The notes: a model not told the origin generated them from the sequence alone. A stretch of 64,000 nucleotides of DNA from Alphaproteobacteria bacterium (GCA_900768845.1 CAAGEK010000008.1:1-64000), one strand, 5' to 3'; positions 18,243 through 26,518 are shown, numbered from the stretch's first letter. A program made the numbers and translations.

Positions 18243-18931
18243 TATCGGGAAATATCCAAAGTTTCGCCTTGGAACCGCTTTTCATAAACGCTTTGTTTTT
18301 CGATGCTGTCGTACCAGCGTTTCGCCGTATGGATGTTAGGCGGGACGCGGCCTTTTCCTTCGCGGTAGATTAAAGCCAAAGCCATCTTTGCGTTTTTTTC
18401 ACCGTTTCTGGCGGCTTTCGTGTACCACTTGACGGCCTGTTCGACGTCTTTTACGCCGGCGAATCCGTTTTCATACCACGTCGCCGCCATCAATTGGGCG
18501 TCAACATCCCCCATTTGCGCCGCTTGAACCGCCAAAGCCATGGCCGCTTCCCTGTCTTCGGGCAGAACGTCCCCCGCGGCGTAAAGCACGCTGAGGGTCG
18601 TAATCGCGGGCAGGTATCCGTTTTGCGCCGCTTTGAGGTACAGCTCTTCGGCTTTCTGCGGATTCTTTTCAACGCCCAATCCGTTCAGGTGCATCGCTCC
18701 CAAAATGAAAAGGGACTGCGGATCGTCGTTTCCCGCGCCGGATGAAAAATATTTCAGCGCGTCGTCGTATTTGCCGTTTTCATACGCCGCAAGCCCTTTT
18801 TCCAAATAGTCGGGATCGAACTGTGTCCGGCTTTGCAAAAAAAAGACGATCGTTGCGGCGCAAACGAACGCCGCGACCAAAACGCCCCGATAAAACCCGT
18901 GTCTGACGGACGATTTCGTTTCCGTTTCCAT
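18242..18931 (-). CDS. membrane-anchored Sel1-repeat protein
   Basis: About 229 residues with one N-terminal membrane helix (VLVAAFVCAATIVFFLQS, about residues 18-35) and at least four Sel1 repeats, each recognisable by an A..LG..Y..G.GV pattern: SLFILGAMHLNGLGVEKN, AITTLSVLYAAGDVLPED, AQLMAATWYENGFAGVKD, and AKMALALIYREGKGRVPPN. The start at 18931 has GGGGACAAAG ahead of it. The open frame extends to 19087, but that part would overlap the divergent murL 5' region and looks non-coding. It forms a two-gene unit with the Sel1 gene downstream. The likely topology is cytoplasmic N-terminus with periplasmic repeats. Confidence 0.85.
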   Translation of the reverse strand: METETKSSVRHGFYRGVLVAAFVCAATIVFFLQSRTQFDPDYLEKGLAAYENGKYDDALKYFSSGAGNDDPQSLFILGAMHLNGLGVEKNPQKAEELYLKAAQNGYLPAITTLSVLYAAGDVLPEDREAAMALAVQAAQMGDVDAQLMAATWYENGFAGVKDVEQAVKWYTKAARNGEKNAKMALALIYREGKGRVPPNIHTAKRWYDSIEKQSVYEKRFQGETLDISR

Positions 18932-19074
18932 CTTTTGTCCCCGTTTTGATAAAGTTTTTCTCATTTTAAAGGCTTTAACAAAAGGATTGCAACGGTTTTG
19001 TGTATTCAAAAAGATTGAAGGGAGCGTCTTTCTTTGGTATTTTTCCGGCGGGTGAACAAACGGGGGATGAACCG

Positions 19075-20433
19075 GTGGATTTTCCAAATCAATGCGACGT
19101 CAAGGCGTTCCGCTTTACCGGATTTTTCTTTGACGGACAAACGCGCACGGCACATTTGCATTATGCTTTTGACGATGCGGTTCATTTTGAGGAAACGATT
19201 GAATTTTGCGGAGCCGGCAAGCTTGACCCCGACCGTGAAGCCGCGTTGAAAGCGTGTCTGCGCCTGTTGCATCTGGCGGCGGGGGTCAGCTATTACAAAG
19301 CGTATGTGCCGGCGGAGATGAAAGTGGAAACGGGTGCTTTGACTCCCGATGAAGCGGCGTTTTTCGATTTGTTTTACAAGTCGGGGCTGGGAGAGTTTTC
19401 CTACCGCAACAACATCGTGCCGCCCGTCCGTTTCCCTTTTTCGGAAACGGAGCAATCCCGCAAGCCTTTTTCCGTCCGCCTGTCCCCCCGCACCGCCGTT
19501 CCCGTCGGCGGAGGGAAGGATTCCGTCGTAACGCTGGAAACGCTGAAACGTTCGGGGCGCACCCCCGTCCTGTTTTCCGTCGGGACGCCGAGGCCGATCA
19601 GGGAAACGATAGAGGTTTCCGGTTTGCCTTCGATCAAGGTTTTGCGCAAAATCTCTCCGGTTCTGACGGAATTGAACGCAAACGCGCAACGGTGCGGAGC
19701 ATTGAACGGGCACGTCCCCGTCACGGGGATTATCGCTTTTATTTTGGCGGCGGCGGCGGTTTTGTACGATTTTTCGGATGTCGCCATGTCGAACGAGCGT
19801 TCCGCCAACGTCGGTAATACGATGATGAACGGTGTTATGGTCAATCACCAATGGAGCAAGTCGATCGAGTTTGAAAAGGCGTTTACGGGGCTGATGCAGG
19901 GCGTTTTGCCGGATTTCAGGTATTTTTCCCTGTTGCGTCCGTTGTCCGAGCTGTCGATCGCCCGCCTGTTTTGCAATATGGAAAAGTATGATTCCGTGTT
20001 TACCAGCTGTAATCGGGCTTTCCGTCTGGACGAAACGAAAAGGTTGGACAGATGGTGCGGCGATTGCGACAAATGCCGGTTCGTTTTTCTGGCTTTGGCT
20101 CCGTTTGCGGGCAAACGGCGTGTGACGTCGATGTTCGGCTCCGACCCGCTTGACGACGCCGGACAAATCGAGGGGTTCAGACAGCTTTTGGGCTTGTCGG
20201 CGTTCAAGCCCTTTGAATGTGTCGGGGAAATCGAAGAATCGGTCTGGAGCTTTTTACGGATTTGCCGCGCCCCCGAATGGAAAAACGATGCGGTCGTCGC
20301 GGCGTTGAGGGAAAACGTGGAAGAAAAGTGGAAATCAAGGGAATGCGAACTGGCCGCGACGATTTTTTCGTTGTCGGACGAACACCTGATTCCGAAGGAG
20401 TACGCTGATGTTGTCGGATATTTCAAAGGCTGA
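19075..20433 (+). CDS. murL: UDP-MurNAc-L-Ala-L-Glu epimerase MurL
   Basis: MurL inverts the terminal L-glutamate of UDP-MurNAc-L-Ala-L-Glu to D-glutamate, the second step of the MurD2-MurL pathway first described in Xanthomonas. Recognised features are the PP-loop-like VPVGGGKDSVVTLETLKRSG in the middle, SNERSANVGN followed by NHQWSKSIEFEKAF, and the cysteine cluster DRWCGDCDKCRFVFLALAPF. The diagnostic context is an immediately downstream MurD-type ligase overlapping by 26 bases. The start is uncertain: GTG at 19075 has GGGGGA eight bases upstream, and the frame also allows GTG at 19000. If MurL works here, a separate glutamate racemase (MurI) may be unnecessary. Confidence 0.88.
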   Translation: MDFPNQCDVKAFRFTGFFFDGQTRTAHLHYAFDDAVHFEETIEFCGAGKLDPDREAALKACLRLLHLAAGVSYYKAYVPAEMKVETGALTPDEAAFFDLFYKSGLGEFSYRNNIVPPVRFPFSETEQSRKPFSVRLSPRTAVPVGGGKDSVVTLETLKRSGRTPVLFSVGTPRPIRETIEVSGLPSIKVLRKISPVLTELNANAQRCGALNGHVPVTGIIAFILAAAAVLYDFSDVAMSNERSANVGNTMMNGVMVNHQWSKSIEFEKAFTGLMQGVLPDFRYFSLLRPLSELSIARLFCNMEKYDSVFTSCNRAFRLDETKRLDRWCGDCDKCRFVFLALAPFAGKRRVTSMFGSDPLDDAGQIEGFRQLLGLSAFKPFECVGEIEESVWSFLRICRAPEWKNDAVVAALRENVEEKWKSRECELAATIFSLSDEHLIPKEYADVVGYFKG

Positions 20434-21676
20434 GGCCGTTACGGTTTGGGGCGCGGGACGGGAAGGGGAGTCCGTCGTCGCGTTTTTACGCCGCCGCCAT
20501 CCCGATTGCCAAATCAAAGTCGTTCAAGACCCTTTGAGCGAACCGTTGAAAGGCATCGTTGTCAAATCTCCGGGAATCAGCCTGTACCGTCCCGAATTGC
20601 AATCCGCAGACGCGGTGTTTACATCGGGAACGAACTTGTTTTTGGAACGGTGTTACATGGCGGCTAAACGTCCTTTGCTGATCGGCGTGACGGGAACGAA
20701 AGGGAAAAGCACGACGTCATCCCTGATCGCCCGTTTGCTGGCGGCGGCGGGGCGTAAGACGGCGTTGGGCGGAAACATCGGCAAACCCGTCATCGATTAC
20801 GCGGACGGCATTGAGGATTTGGACGTCGTCGTTGACGAGGTGTCCAGTTATCAGGCGGCGGATTTGCGCTATTCGTTCGATATCAACGTCGTATTGAACC
20901 TTTATCCCGAACATATCGACTGGCACGGGACGCACGACCGGTATTACCGCGACAAACTGAACATTCTGGCGCATCGCGCAAAGGGGCAGACGGCCGTTTT
21001 GAACGCCGAAGACCCGCGCACGAAAGAATACCTGCCCGATGCCGGAAACGCGGTCTTTTTCAATTCTCCCGACGGCGTGTGCGAGCATGACGGTTGGTTT
21101 TGGCAAGCGGGGAAAAGGCTGTTTGAAACGTCTGTCGTTCCGTTGAAAGGCGAACATAATTTGAAAAACGTTTGCGCCGCCCTGACCGTCGCCGGTTTGG
21201 CCGGAGTCGATTTATCCGCCTGTGCCGAAGCGTTGAAAACGTTTCAGGCTTTGCCCCACCGCTTGCAACAGTGTTGTGAAAAAGGGGCGATACGCTTTAT
21301 TGACGACAGCATTTCGACGACTCCGGAAACGGCGATCGCCGCGTTGAAGGCTTTTGCGCCTGCGCCGATCGTTTTAATCGCGGGCGGTTACGACAGGCGG
21401 CAGGATTATCGGGCTTTGGCGGAATTTGTTGCAAAAGGCGGGGCGACGGCCGTCGTGACTTTGCCGCAAACGGGCGAAAGGCTGGCGCGGGACGTGCGCG
21501 ATGCGGGCGGAACGGCGGTTGAAGCCGTCGATATGGCGGATGCGGTGGCCAAAGCTTTCGGTTTGGCGGTCAAAGGCGGAGTGGTTTTGCTTTCCCCCGC
21601 ATCGCCCAGTTACGGCATTTACAAAAATTTTGAAGAACGCGGCGACATATTCGCCGAAACGGTCGCGAATTTGTAA
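20408..21676 (+). CDS. murD2: UDP-MurNAc-L-Ala:L-glutamate ligase MurD2
   Basis: A Mur-ligase family enzyme of 422 residues. The ATP-binding motif is GVTGTKGKSTTSSLIARLL. Other family marks are NLYPEHIDWHGTHDRYYRDKLNI, LKGEHNLKNVCAALT and FIDDSISTTPETAIAALKAF, with a C-terminal IAGGYDRRQDYRALAEF domain. The sequence is MurD-like, but its linkage to murL predicts that it adds L-Glu, not D-Glu, to UDP-MurNAc-L-Ala. That specificity is inferred from the partnership. The ATG has AAGGAG upstream inside the murL end, so the two are translationally coupled. Confidence 0.88.
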   Translation: MLSDISKAEAVTVWGAGREGESVVAFLRRRHPDCQIKVVQDPLSEPLKGIVVKSPGISLYRPELQSADAVFTSGTNLFLERCYMAAKRPLLIGVTGTKGKSTTSSLIARLLAAAGRKTALGGNIGKPVIDYADGIEDLDVVVDEVSSYQAADLRYSFDINVVLNLYPEHIDWHGTHDRYYRDKLNILAHRAKGQTAVLNAEDPRTKEYLPDAGNAVFFNSPDGVCEHDGWFWQAGKRLFETSVVPLKGEHNLKNVCAALTVAGLAGVDLSACAEALKTFQALPHRLQQCCEKGAIRFIDDSISTTPETAIAALKAFAPAPIVLIAGGYDRRQDYRALAEFVAKGGATAVVTLPQTGERLARDVRDAGGTAVEAVDMADAVAKAFGLAVKGGVVLLSPASPSYGIYKNFEERGDIFAETVANL

Positions 21677-21825
21677 GCGGCGACGGCTTTTTATTTTATC
21701 GGTAAAACGGAGCGTTTTTTCTTTTGCCCGTCCGGTGGCAAACCGTCAAATCCGCCCTTTTCCGGCCGGCGGAAACTTTCCTGTCCGGTGAAAGCTTTCC
21801 GATGCCTTTTTTGCAAGCTGAAAAC

Positions 21826-22956
21826 TCAGTATTCGCGCCTTAGTTTGCGTTTGAGAATCTCGGCCGTTTTCACGGCGTTCCCGTTTTTGTTGACGGAATC
21901 TCGGCCTTTTTGCGCTTCGGCTCCGGAAACCATAAAGCGCAGGGGCGTTTTTTGCATGAATTTCTTCATTTTTTCCCCTCTTAAAACGCTTAAATCGGCC
22001 GGTTCGACGTGTTTTACGTCCGCCAGTCTGGTATTTTCCATTCCGGTATCCAGATTGACATTCGGAACGGCTTTGAAAAATTCCCGTTTGTTTCCGTTTT
22101 CCAAATACTTTTCGGCGGCGGCGATCAATCCGCGCCCTTTCAAAACGGCGTCGCTTTCCAAATCATTCAGCGTTTTTTTCACCGTTTCCCCCGTGACGGG
22201 ATGTTTGAACGCCGTGAAATCCGTCAAACTGGGAGGCATCAGGCGGTCTTTTTGATAAAATCCCGAAACGGCGGTTCCCAACCGGCCTTCAAAAAACGTG
22301 TCAAGGCGGCGCAAGGCTTTGCCCAAAGTCTGGTTGCGCGTAATTTTTCCGACGAAAAGCTGGGTGATCAGCCCCCGTTGGAAATCTTTGCGGACGCCGT
22401 CTTTCGCGCCGTAAGCGGCCTCGATCGCGTCGCACAGGAAATTGCCGGCGGTCTTGCGCATTTTCACATCGGCCGCGATTTTGCGAAGCGGGCGGAAATT
22501 GTCAAAGACATATCCCCTTTTTTCAATAAAGTGCATATCCAGCCACGTTTCGACATACCGGTGCCTTGCTTTCGCCATCAAAACGCCTGTTTCGGATGTG
22601 TTGTTTTCCCTGAGCTGGGATCCGGACACGCTGTAAACGAAGGGATGAAAAGAGGAATCAACGGCGGTATGCGTCAAAAATCCGTACAGGAAAGCCTTTT
22701 TCAAATCTTTTTTTTCGGGGGATTTTTCGGCGCGGATGTCGTCCATCATTTTAATCATGACGTCGCGGGTGTCGTGTCCCAACCCGCCATGCAGAGTCGT
22801 CGACGTTTTCGGGGAAGAACCGTACAGGAAACTGTCGTAAGAAATGGCTCCCATATGGAAAGCCGCTTGGTTTTCCTTGGTAACGCGGGCGGCCTCCTTG
22901 CTTAAATCCGTCCGGATGTCGTCGGCGATAATGACGTGCGTTAAATCTCTGGGCAT
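21826..22956 (-). CDS. zinc-dependent phospholipase C-like protein
   Basis: A 376-residue protein whose first third carries the Zn-dependent phospholipase C (PF00882) histidine pattern: MPRDLTHVIIADDI, then HMGAISYDSFLYG, then KAFLYGFLTHTAVDSSFHPFVY, where the His and Asp residues would bind metal. No signal peptide is evident, so it may act in the cytoplasm or be exported by another route. The C-terminal half is helical and of no known family. Bacterial members are often annotated only by this domain and the substrate is rarely known. It is a single gene on the minus strand, divergent from the secreted-protein cassette to its right. Confidence 0.75.
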   Translation of the reverse strand: MPRDLTHVIIADDIRTDLSKEAARVTKENQAAFHMGAISYDSFLYGSSPKTSTTLHGGLGHDTRDVMIKMMDDIRAEKSPEKKDLKKAFLYGFLTHTAVDSSFHPFVYSVSGSQLRENNTSETGVLMAKARHRYVETWLDMHFIEKRGYVFDNFRPLRKIAADVKMRKTAGNFLCDAIEAAYGAKDGVRKDFQRGLITQLFVGKITRNQTLGKALRRLDTFFEGRLGTAVSGFYQKDRLMPPSLTDFTAFKHPVTGETVKKTLNDLESDAVLKGRGLIAAAEKYLENGNKREFFKAVPNVNLDTGMENTRLADVKHVEPADLSVLRGEKMKKFMQKTPLRFMVSGAEAQKGRDSVNKNGNAVKTAEILKRKLRREY

Positions 22957-23073
22957 GACCGTTCCTTACTGTCCTCTTTTTCCCTTATAATCGTTTTAGG
23001 GACGCAAGTCAATGATTTGACAAAAATTCAAGGATGTTTTGTCGAAAAAAATATGTTTAAAAAAGACGGTTTC

Positions 23074-23093
23074 GCCATAATTTTGCCACAGTT
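23074..23093 (+). promoter_or_regulatory. 20-nt promoter element, copy 1
   Basis: GCCATAATTTTGCCACAGTT lies 60 bases before the start codon of the small secreted protein at 23153. An identical 20-mer occurs in the opposite orientation at 26567-26586, ahead of the mirror-image cassette. It overlaps or abuts the expected core promoter, which suggests either a shared activator/repressor site or a duplicated promoter. Confidence 0.6.
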
Positions 23094-23152
23094 TTATATT
23101 AACATAAAATATCGGAGAAGTTTTCCATCTTGAACAAAAAGGGAGAAATACC

Positions 23153-23371
23153 ATGAAAAAAGTGTTGTTGACGGCGTTTTTTGTTGCTTTCTCCGTATCG
23201 AACGCGATGGCGGCGGAAGAATGTCCCGCGGCCGGATACGTTAAAAGGCTCACTGCAGACGGAAATGTCGTGTATTTCACATGCGACGGCAAACGGTTGG
23301 ATTCCGTTCCCGTGCAACAGGGGGACGTTGATGTGAAAAAGGACGGTTCGGACGGCGTCAAGACGCCGTAA
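23153..23371 (+). CDS. small secreted protein
   Basis: A 72-residue product with a clear signal peptide (MKKVLLTAFFVAFSVSNAMA) and a mature part of about 52 residues. The mature part starts EECPAAGYVKRLTADGNVVYFTC, so its two cysteines can form one disulfide, and ends in a charged KKDGSDG tail. GGGAGAAATACC upstream supplies a Shine-Dalgarno. It is the first gene of a plus-strand pair with the large Cys-rich protein at 23423. No family recognised. Confidence 0.7.
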   Translation: MKKVLLTAFFVAFSVSNAMAAEECPAAGYVKRLTADGNVVYFTCDGKRLDSVPVQQGDVDVKKDGSDGVKTP

Positions 23372-23422
23372 GACGGCGGGAAGCCGGCCTTTCCGCATAT
23401 TTTTAAACAGGGACGAAAAGTG

Positions 23423-24433
23423 ATGAAAAAATTGTTGAGCATATTAGCGGCGGGGCTTTTGTTCCCGTTGCCGGCACAAGCGGTGACGGCGGTTTTGAAC
23501 GACGGCACGTCGTTTCAAATTGCGGCAATTTATAAATTGGGCTTGGCCGATGAGGATACCAGCAACCAAGGAATGAAAAGCGGCCCTTCGGAAGGCAAGG
23601 AAGTATCGGTCGATCCTTGCGCCGTAAAAGACTGCCCTCCGAAAACGCCGGTTTGCGTCAATGCAAACGGAGCGGCCAAATGCAAATGCACGGCGGATTC
23701 GTGCGGTGCGGGCGCGATTTGTACCGATGACGGGACGTGCCGGAACTGTGATGAAGGCGACACCTGCAACTGTCCCGACGGCAAACTGGCGGACGGAATG
23801 GGAGCCTGTGAAACACCGGATTTCTGTTCTCCGAACCCGTGTACGGGAAAAATGCCGGCTTGCAAGTCGGATATACGTTTGATTGACAAGCTCAACAGCG
23901 GTTATGTTTGCGGATGTGCGGGAAACAGTTGCGGCGCGGGCAGTAAATGCACGTTGCCGTATGACGCTTTGAATTCCGTATATGTCGCCAATCCTGCGTC
24001 TGCGGCGATTTTGGTTTACTATTGTGTTCCGTGCGCGGAAGGCGACCTCACTTGCGGCTGTTCCGGCGATCAGGTTGCAGACGGCAAGGGCGGATGCCAT
24101 ACTCCGGTCATATGTCCGCAAAATTGTGAAATCTGTGCTTCGTCTACGGTTTGTACGAAATGCGCGGACGGGTATTATTTGGAAAACGACCAGTGCCAAA
24201 AGAAAGGGAATTGCTCTCCGGGGAGTGCTTCACTCCATTGGAACGCTTCTTACCTGAAATGCACATCGTGTGACGAAGTGACGGGACGGTGTCAGGGCTC
24301 CAGATACGAAGCCGGATCGGGGACTCAAGACTCTGCGTGTACCAGTGGTTCCCAATGCGAAACGGGTTGGTGTCTGCCGGGGGGGACGCCGGGGCGTTCG
24401 GGAAAGGTTGTTCAGGGCAGTCACTGTTCATAA
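23423..24433 (+). CDS. large Cys-rich secreted protein (paralog A)
   Basis: About 336 residues: signal peptide MKKLLSILAAGLLFPLPAQA, then the motif VLNDGTSFQIAAIYKLGLADED that it shares with two other genes in this window. A long Cys-rich region with EGF-like or furin-like spacing follows (SPNPCTGKMPACKSD, GCAGNSCGAGSKC, CPQNCEICASSTVCTKCADGYYLENDQC). The Cys pattern suggests a rigid, extracellular, disulfide-bonded rod or binding domain; the role is unknown. It is strongly similar to the convergent gene at 24884-26200 over its first ~220 residues. Two cysteines of that paralog are replaced by Tyr here (LPYDALNSVYV). A terminator follows at once. Confidence 0.8.
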   Translation: MKKLLSILAAGLLFPLPAQAVTAVLNDGTSFQIAAIYKLGLADEDTSNQGMKSGPSEGKEVSVDPCAVKDCPPKTPVCVNANGAAKCKCTADSCGAGAICTDDGTCRNCDEGDTCNCPDGKLADGMGACETPDFCSPNPCTGKMPACKSDIRLIDKLNSGYVCGCAGNSCGAGSKCTLPYDALNSVYVANPASAAILVYYCVPCAEGDLTCGCSGDQVADGKGGCHTPVICPQNCEICASSTVCTKCADGYYLENDQCQKKGNCSPGSASLHWNASYLKCTSCDEVTGRCQGSRYEAGSGTQDSACTSGSQCETGWCLPGGTPGRSGKVVQGSHCS

Positions 24434-24448
24434 ACGGAATTTAACGGG

Positions 24449-24480
24449 AAACAGCCTCCGGTGTTCGGGGGCTGTTTTTT
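24449..24480 (+). terminator. intrinsic terminator of the plus-strand secreted-protein cassette
   Basis: AACAGCCTCCG (24450-24460) pairs with CGGGGGCTGTT (24466-24476) with one wobble pair, followed by T6. Nearly the same stem recurs at 24844-24881 and 36398-36433. Confidence 0.88.
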
Positions 24481-24511
24481 GCAGTTGACTTATGCGGCAC
24501 GGGGCGTCTTT

Positions 24512-24788
24512 CTCTGCACGGGCGGCTTACGCAGGACAATAAGTGTCTTTTGCCCGAGCGGGACAACCTGCATAGCTTGTCCGGCAAATGCTACGTGTAG
24601 CGGCGGAAAGCTGTCGGATAAGGGAAAGTTCTGTAAGGAAAGGCCGGAGCGTGCGACGAAACACGCTGTCTTCCTGTTTATGCAACTTCATTCAAGCCTC
24701 GCGGAAAGGAGGCTGTCAACCTGCTTATACCAGCACAATGCAATGTTTACAGTGCAACGACGGTGTAGTGGCTGATCCGATGTTGTAA
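24512..24788 (+). pseudogene. decayed fragment of a Cys-rich secreted protein
   Basis: Between the two convergent cassettes the plus strand encodes CPSGTTCIACPANATCSGG, which matches the repeat SGTTCKTCPANATCNG of the paralog at 24884-26200. A second piece in another frame, TSTMQCLQCNDGVVADPML, ends at a TAA at 24786-24788. There is no start codon with signal peptide, and at least one frameshift lies between the pieces. I read it as the broken tail of a further family member. Confidence 0.6.
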
Positions 24789-24843
24789 TTCCTTTCATTC
24801 CGATAAAGAGCTGCACATTTTTAGTGTCGTTCTTTTTAAACCA

Positions 24844-24881
24844 TAAAAAAACAGCCTCTGCGAAAGAGGCTGTTTTTTTTA
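24844..24881. terminator. bidirectional intrinsic terminator
   Basis: AACAGCCTCT (24850-24859) pairs perfectly with AGAGGCTGTT (24865-24874), with A-run before and T-run after. It ends the minus-strand cassette whose stop lies at 24884. Confidence 0.88.
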
Positions 24882-24883
24882 TA

Positions 24884-26200
24884 TTATATCATGTCATTAT
24901 ATTGCTTATTATTCTGTTGGAAATATTCCGCTCTGCCGCCGCCGCCGCCGCCGCCGCTACTGCTGGAGGAGGAAGCTACGCATTTACCACATGAAAAAGC
25001 GGAATCCACGCAAATGCGCCCGTATGTCAACTTTTGTCCGCTCGGACAACTGGTCAGGTTTTTCGTGTAGCCGGATTCACATCTTGAGCAGTCAAGGGAT
25101 ATTTTGCAAAGGCTTCCGCTCTTTTCATATCCTGATACGCATGTGAAAGTAGTTCCGTTACACGTCGCATTCGCCGGGCACGTCTTGCAGGTCGTACCGC
25201 TCAGATAATAATTGCTGGAGCACTTTATCGTTGTTGTCCCGTTGCAAGTGGCGTTGGCGGGGCAAGTCGTGCACTTTCCACTGCTCAGGTAATATCCGCT
25301 AGCGCATTTCGTACAACTTGTTGACGTCGTGCATTCCAAGCAATTTGTGGAACATTTTACCGGATCTTTGACACAGCAACCTTTGCCGTTACCGTTCTGG
25401 CACGAATATCCGGTCGGACAGGTTACTCCGGCACACGGAAGACGGCATTTCGACCCGTCATAAACCTGTCCCGCAGAGCAAAGCGAACAGTTCGTATCAC
25501 CCTTTGAACATGCCACACGGCACCCGCCGTTACCGTCCGCAACTTTGCCCGTGCCGCACCCGCAGGTCGCATCTCCGTCGTCACACGGGAGGCAGTTATA
25601 TATCAAAATTGTGGCCGAAAGCGGATTCGTAACACAGACCTGATTCAATGCATCACAAGGAACACTACATTTGCTCCCCGCGCCGCAACTGTTCCCCGAA
25701 CACCCGCAAGCGTATCCCTTGCCGAACTTGTTCATCAAACGTTGATCCGATTTACAGGCGGGCGTCGTCCCCGAACACGGGTTCGGAGAACAATAGTTCT
25801 TTATTTCACAAGAACCGCTACCGGTTGCCACCTGACCCGAAGGACAGTTGCAGGCCGTTCCCGAAGCGCAGTTCTGGCATTTCCCGTTGCTTCCGCACGT
25901 CGCCCCTTGGCCGCACGAATCGGACGTGCACTTGCACACCGCCGTTCCGCTCGAAGAGTCGCATACCGGCGTTTTACCCGAACACGTCGCCTTTGAGCAA
26001 GGATCGGTCGCGGGGATTTCCTTTCCGCCATCGCCCGGTCCCGTCTTCCCCGGTGAGGAACTCATGTCTTCGTCGGCCAAACCCAGCTTGTAAACCGCCG
26101 CCACCTGAAACGAAGCGTTGTCATTCAAAACTGTTGTCGCCGCTTGTGCCGGTAACGGAAACAGAAGGCTCAGCCCCAATATGCTTAATAATTTTTTCAT
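24884..26200 (-). CDS. large Cys-rich secreted protein (paralog B)
   Basis: A 438-residue protein with signal peptide MKKLLSILGLSLLFPLPAQA, the shared motif VLNDNASFQVAAVYKLGLADED, and many cysteines in EGF/furin-like repeats. It has repeat units near the C-terminus absent from paralog A: CTTCPANATCNG and CKTCPANATCNG within similar contexts. A serine-then-glycine linker (S6G7) encoded partly by seven GCC triplets on the plus strand (24935-24955) precedes a short polar tail. It is the second gene of a minus-strand pair, 18 bases after the small secreted protein at 26219. The architecture suggests an extracellular or surface-exposed disulfide-bonded protein; no enzymatic motif is seen. Confidence 0.82.
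   Translation of the reverse strand: MKKLLSILGLSLLFPLPAQAATTVLNDNASFQVAAVYKLGLADEDMSSSPGKTGPGDGGKEIPATDPCSKATCSGKTPVCDSSSGTAVCKCTSDSCGQGATCGSNGKCQNCASGTACNCPSGQVATGSGSCEIKNYCSPNPCSGTTPACKSDQRLMNKFGKGYACGCSGNSCGAGSKCSVPCDALNQVCVTNPLSATILIYNCLPCDDGDATCGCGTGKVADGNGGCRVACSKGDTNCSLCSAGQVYDGSKCRLPCAGVTCPTGYSCQNGNGKGCCVKDPVKCSTNCLECTTSTSCTKCASGYYLSSGKCTTCPANATCNGTTTIKCSSNYYLSGTTCKTCPANATCNGTTFTCVSGYEKSGSLCKISLDCSRCESGYTKNLTSCPSGQKLTYGRICVDSAFSCGKCVASSSSSSGGGGGGGRAEYFQQNNKQYNDMI
24935..24955. repeat. (GCC)7 triplet repeat encoding polyglycine
   Basis: Seven uninterrupted GCC triplets (GGC on the coding strand) encode the Gly run near the C-terminus of the Cys-rich protein. Copy-number changes would alter linker length without a frameshift. 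Confidence 0.85.
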
Positions 26201-26218
26201 GATTGCCTCCTTCAGGCT

Positions 26219-26518
26219 TTAAAATACGCAACAGCCGTCCGAACAGCTCATATCGGAAGGACAGGTAACGCCGGTGCACTTATTCGTTTCCGTAACCGTA
26301 CCCGTGCCGCCCGTTGTGCCCGTGCCGCCTAAGTCAATCGGATCGCCATATTTATACTCGGTATCGGTATTGATATTACCGGAGTAGCCGCCGCCGCCGC
26401 CCGTGAAACCCGGGTTCACTTTATATTGTTCGGGTCTGTTAGTATCTATGGCACTTTGAATCGCATAAGCCTGTGTCGAAAACAGTAACAACGAGGCCGC
26501 AATAAATAATGTCTTCAT
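26219..26518 (-). CDS. small secreted Gly-rich protein
   Basis: A 99-residue product with signal peptide MKTLFIAASLLLFSTQAYA. A glycine-rich middle follows (GFTGGGGGYSG, LGGTGTTGGTGTVTE). A compact cysteine motif at the C-terminus (CTGVTCPSDMSCSDGCCVF, five Cys) resembles the CxxxTCPxxxxC repeats in the downstream large protein. GGAGGAAAAC is an excellent Shine-Dalgarno. First gene of the minus-strand cassette with the Cys-rich paralog B. Family not recognised. Confidence 0.75.
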   Translation of the reverse strand: MKTLFIAASLLLFSTQAYAIQSAIDTNRPEQYKVNPGFTGGGGGYSGNINTDTEYKYGDPIDLGGTGTTGGTGTVTETNKCTGVTCPSDMSCSDGCCVF

